From: Stentor coeruleus
Lineage: Eukaryota > Ciliophora > Heterotrichea > Heterotrichida > Stentoridae
Reading direction: 5' to 3'
DNA: 64,000 nucleotides
Assembly (NCBI GenBank): GCA_001970955.1
Contig: MPUH01000021.1
Location: 97,205-161,204 of the forward strand
The number at the start of each line of letters is the position of its first letter. The first letter of the stretch is position 1. Positions 60,661 to 64,000 of this stretch are shown piece by piece. The position numbers were made by a program, and so were the translations under genes. The notes beneath the pieces are model-generated. The model was not told the origin of the DNA. It saw nothing but the letters and a program-made list of their open reading frames with translations, and made no database searches.

Positions 60661-61599
60661 TTATTCGATTCTAAAAAATTCATAAGGGTTTTCAAGACGT
60701 TTCTGCATCTCACTAAGTGCTTTTGTCCCTCTTGTCCCATCTCCAAATCTATGATCCATGGAGAACATAATATTCAGAACTTTATCTATAGCAATTTTTC
60801 CATTGTCAATAACAGGCTCTTCCTTTATAGAACTAAGTGCTAAAAACCCAAATACTCTTAAAAAACTAGGTATTGGAACATAGCATTTTTCTATACCACC
60901 AGCTCCAACATTAGTTATAGCAATAGAACCACAAGTGTGCTTTTTAAATCCTAATTCCGGATTATCATATCCTAAAACAGTTGATATAAAACCACATAAC
61001 TCTAATAAAACTCCAGATATTGATGGAGGAAGGAAATTTACTGACCCTGTATTTTTTTTATGAATTTCATATCCTTTCCCATGACGCAAATCTTTTAGTT
61101 TTTCATCAAATTCATCATGAAGCTGAGATAATGATTTGTTATTCAAATCTGGTATTAAAAAAAGACTTACATCTTTACCATCGTCTAGGTTAACCATACA
61201 ACTTATGTCAACTGTTTCATAAGGAACATAACAGCCACAGACAATTTTACCTGTGAAGTCTCTGTAATTAGCCATGGTGTCTGCGGCCATTTTCATCACA
61301 AGATGGGTTATTGTGATTTTTTTGCCTGTCACTTTGTTGAAATTTTCTATGAATTCCAAGCTTTTACCTATACGGCATCTAACATGCCCGTGAATTTCTG
61401 GAGAGTCCGGATCGCTCCAACTTGCCATAGATATTTTACGTCTAGGTGAATTAAATTTTGCTGCAGACTCTGGGACTAGTTTATGGGATAAGCATAAGTA
61501 GCCACTAAACATAAGAAAATAGATAAAAATAAAGGTCCAATCATAGATGATGCAATACAGAATCAGAGATATGATTCCGCTTACCAAAATACCATTCAT
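60661..61599 (-). CDS. Membrane-anchored 2-oxoacid-dehydrogenase-type acyltransferase domain protein
   Basis: 312 residues. The first 40 are strongly hydrophobic with one or two membrane helices (LVSGIISLILYCIIYDW). The rest matches the catalytic domain of E2 acyltransferases and related CAT-fold enzymes, with the terminal active-site motif SMDHRFGDGTRG keeping the His and Asp-Gly. It has no lipoyl or E1/E3-binding domain and no mitochondrial presequence. It is therefore unlikely to be a core subunit of a pyruvate-dehydrogenase-type complex. The acyl acceptor is unknown. Confidence 0.72.
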   Translation of the reverse strand: MNGILVSGIISLILYCIIYDWTFIFIYFLMFSGYLCLSHKLVPESAAKFNSPRRKISMASWSDPDSPEIHGHVRCRIGKSLEFIENFNKVTGKKITITHLVMKMAADTMANYRDFTGKIVCGCYVPYETVDISCMVNLDDGKDVSLFLIPDLNNKSLSQLHDEFDEKLKDLRHGKGYEIHKKNTGSVNFLPPSISGVLLELCGFISTVLGYDNPELGFKKHTCGSIAITNVGAGGIEKCYVPIPSFLRVFGFLALSSIKEEPVIDNGKIAIDKVLNIMFSMDHRFGDGTRGTKALSEMQKRLENPYEFFRIE

Positions 61600-62107
61600 T
61601 ATACTAATTGAAAGTTAATGTAAGCTGATGAATTTTTCGCGAGTTAAAAATCACAAATTTATGTATTAAGAAAAATGCTATGATAGAAAAGCATTATTGT
61701 AATAAAAAGTGATATAAAAATATTCTAAATAGAGAATATTAGAATATAAGCATAATAATTTGGAAAATATATTCGAACTATTGAATTCAAAAAAAAGTCC
61801 TATTCTTTTAAGATTATACTGTGAATCATATTTTCAAGTATAATAAAATAAGCACAAATTTGTTATAAGCTTTTCCTAGAATCAGGTTATCGCTTTTGAT
61901 GAACTATTTTATAAATAATATATTTTAATAAGAGTTTTTTAATAAATGTACTATAACAAGATACTACACAATACTAAAGCATTTTCTTGTATCATTAGAA
62001 ATGCTTAAAAATTCTAAAAAATAACAAAAATCATAAAAAATAGCATAAATCACGCATAATCTATATCAAGGTTCTATAAAAAAACAAAGTGGAATTCAAT
62101 AATATAA
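61600..62107. other. Divergent spacer
   Basis: Between two divergent genes; AT-rich, no gene or repeat seen. Confidence 0.5.
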
Positions 62108-62458
62108 ATGGGAAGTTGTGTACCAAAGCAGGGACTATCGCCAGAAATAAAGAAACAAGTGATTGATATTTTTAAGGAAATCGACACGGATGGGAATAAG
62201 TGTATAGATGTGAATGAAACTTTAAAATTCTGGCATGACAATTATGCCAAAATCAATACACGAGCAATGTTTGAAGCTGTTGATATGGATAAGAACCAGA
62301 AAATCGATGAAAAAGAGTGGGTAGCCTTTTGGACGAGGGTCAAAAAAAGTGGACACTCTGAAGATGATATACAAGAAGAGCTCCAAAATTTAAGAAATAG
62401 AGGATCTTGGGTTCAATTTATTGGAGTCAAAAGTATGAATGGACAGAAAATAGATTAG
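62108..62458 (+). CDS. Small EF-hand protein with acylation-type N-terminus
   Basis: 116 residues with two EF-hands: DTDGNKCIDVNE (about 24-35) and DMDKNQKIDEKE (about 60-71), both with usable calcium ligands. It begins MGSCVPK, where Gly2 could be myristoylated and Cys4 palmitoylated, as in calcium-myristoyl switch proteins. The remainder is helical and polar. Intronless. The ATG follows AATATAA directly. Confidence 0.78.
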   Translation: MGSCVPKQGLSPEIKKQVIDIFKEIDTDGNKCIDVNETLKFWHDNYAKINTRAMFEAVDMDKNQKIDEKEWVAFWTRVKKSGHSEDDIQEELQNLRNRGSWVQFIGVKSMNGQKID

Positions 62459-62697
62459 TTATATATAAAGTCTTCTATGATTAAATAAAAGAAGTAAATT
62501 ATAAATTTAGCAAATAAACTTTTGTGGAATTTTCGGTCTTATTTATAAATAAAAAGAGACGAGTAAAGTAATTTATATTAAACGGCTTGAAATTAAAATT
62601 TTATAGAGTATTTTAGCTGGAAACTAAGATTAAAGTAACGGAAATTAGAATCTTAAAGTTTTTTAAAGGGGGATTGCTATCGGCATATATTCTTATA

Positions 62698-63036
62698 ATG
62701 AAACCGAGTAAGCTAGAGCTTGAGATGAAGCTTAATGATATAAAAAGAGCTAGAGCGATTGCACAGAATAGAATTTCCAGTGAAAACAGCGAAGAAGGGA
62801 AAAAATATTTTGAAGAAGAACTAAGTTGTTTTAATGATAAGATAGAAATTTATGAGGCACTTATTAGACAAAGTAGACTTGCAGAACTCTCTTCATATAC
62901 TTTTAGGATGCCAAACAATGAGCTTGAGTTCACAATTTCCCCAAGCAGCCAAAGTAGTCAGCCAAATGGAAATGAAGATCCATCCCTTTATCTTCCGTAT
63001 ATGCTAGGATTATTTCTTCATTGGCCTAACAATTAA
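62698..63036 (+). CDS. Small helical hypothetical protein
   Basis: 112 residues starting MKPSKLELEMKL. The ATG follows TTATA directly; upstream codons to 62674 are open but start with TTG, so 62698 is chosen. Residues 1-60 are a charged helix, followed by a serine-rich segment and a hydrophobic end (YLPYMLGLFLHW). No family recognised. Confidence 0.55.
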   Translation: MKPSKLELEMKLNDIKRARAIAQNRISSENSEEGKKYFEEELSCFNDKIEIYEALIRQSRLAELSSYTFRMPNNELEFTISPSSQSSQPNGNEDPSLYLPYMLGLFLHWPNN

Positions 63037-63196
63037 TTTAATTTTTATTTAGGTTTATATAGAGAATCTCATAATATTTTCTAACACTACACATCAAATA
63101 AAAGTTAGCATCAAAACAAGTAAAAAATACCCACATAAAAAACTACTCCATCATCTCCTATCTTTCATATAAATCGCTAAATTATAATATTAGCTA

Positions 63197-63868
63197 CTAA
63201 GCAACCTGATCCTTAGGCTCAATAATTTCCACAAAGTCTGGCAAAGGCTTCTTCGGACCAACAATACCTTCAGGATCATGTGAAAGCATAATCCTTACTT
63301 GCACACCTAACACACCTTGCTTCATATGAACATGCCTAACAGCTTCATCAACAAAAACTCTTCTTGGTTCTCCTGATGATATAAAGTATCCGTCTCTGAA
63401 CTTCATCGTCTTAGCTCTTTGGGCTCTGATTTTTCCTGAAACAGCCACTTCAATACCTTTAGCTCCACTCTTCATAACAAATCTAATTACACCATTAGCA
63501 GCCATACGGACTGGGAAACCATTCAAAAGCTTGTATTTCAAACTTTCAGCTTGGACTGCAGCACTAACACCTCTGTTAGGGACTTTTCTAGCAAGGAGGT
63601 CAAGTGTATCTTTGGCGTAGTTAAAACGTTTGCGGATAAGTGAGTTGAGTTCTCTGACACGGGTGTTGTTTTCACCTACAACTTTGTCGATTTGTGTGGC
63701 GTAGATGCTGACGGTGGTTTGGCTTGAAGTTGAGACTAGTTCCATGCCTGCGTACCCTTCTTGTGCTAGGGTTCTGGCTAGGAAGCAGTGTAATTCAGCT
63801 CGTTTGAGACCTTCTTGAATGAACTTACGCTTTTTGCATATAGTATGAGCTTGGTTCTCACCCTCCAT
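63197..63868 (-). CDS. RPS3: Ribosomal protein uS3 (RPS3)
   Basis: 223 residues. Component of the small ribosomal subunit at the mRNA entry site. Contains the eukaryotic uS3 N-terminus (KRKFIQEGLKRAELHCFLAR), the KH domain (about 25-95; IDKVVGENNTRVRELNSLI), and the C-terminal domain with SGKIRAQRAKTMKFRDGY and the conserved GVQVRIML. It ends with a short acidic tail. Intronless; ATG follows GGCTATAA. Confidence 0.97.
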   Translation of the reverse strand: MEGENQAHTICKKRKFIQEGLKRAELHCFLARTLAQEGYAGMELVSTSSQTTVSIYATQIDKVVGENNTRVRELNSLIRKRFNYAKDTLDLLARKVPNRGVSAAVQAESLKYKLLNGFPVRMAANGVIRFVMKSGAKGIEVAVSGKIRAQRAKTMKFRDGYFISSGEPRRVFVDEAVRHVHMKQGVLGVQVRIMLSHDPEGIVGPKKPLPDFVEIIEPKDQVA

Positions 63869-64000
63869 TTATAGCCTTTATTTCCTTAAGGCAATCTAAT
63901 AATTTGTCTAATATTTATGTAGTTATTTAGTTCTGGCTTAGAAGAAGCTTTATGTTTGATTTGCTTTGATATTGAATAATGAATGTATTGTATATTATAT

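Overview
The window looks like macronuclear DNA of a heterotrich ciliate, most likely Stentor coeruleus or a close relative. It is very AT-rich. Fourteen introns could be placed: thirteen are exactly 15 nt and one is 16 nt. All begin GTA and end in AG (nearly all TAG). Conserved genes end in TAA or TAG, rarely TGA, and their tryptophans are TGG, so the code appears standard. About 33 protein genes on both strands are separated by spacers of 16 bp to 1.8 kb. I saw no rRNA, tRNA, CRISPR array or transposon.

Layout. 0-10 kb: a SIZ/PIAS-type SUMO E3 ligase, two tandem phosphoserine aminotransferase paralogues with a shared upstream element, an NT-C2 domain protein and an ATAD5/Elg1-like AAA protein. 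10-17 kb: a major-facilitator transporter with a broken partial duplicate, a coiled-coil gene with a frame break, a pinin homologue with four tiny introns, then decayed genes including an OTU1-type deubiquitinase relic. 17-24.6 kb: five AIG1/GIMAP-like GTPase genes, with a common upstream motif and (in four of them) a C-terminal Cys/His domain. 24.6-27.5 kb: no intact gene, but further relics. Together 10-27 kb looks like the fast-evolving accessory part of the window.

27-44 kb: AIM24-family mitochondrial protein, IQ-motif protein, calmodulin-like protein, a 1097-residue coiled-coil EF-hand protein, phosphoglycerate mutase, several unrecognised basic or coiled-coil proteins, a KDEL-tailed protein disulfide isomerase and IFT20. 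44-64 kb: a Cys-rich/helical-repeat protein, a frame-broken SV2-like transporter, proteasome subunit RPN6, mitochondrial DnaJ, an amidohydrolase-fold pseudoenzyme, an ankyrin-DHHC palmitoyltransferase, a Josephin/UIM deubiquitinase, an LRR-coiled-coil gene broken by a 52-bp duplication, a membrane-anchored acyltransferase-like protein, an EF-hand protein and ribosomal protein uS3. The intact genes are mainly housekeeping (serine synthesis, glycolysis, translation, proteasome, cilium, protein modification).

Three genome-scale patterns stand out. Spacers are C-rich before genes and G-rich after them on the coding strand. Start codons often follow TATAA directly. There are at least eleven recent direct tandem duplications of 28 to about 420 bp, two of which break otherwise good reading frames.
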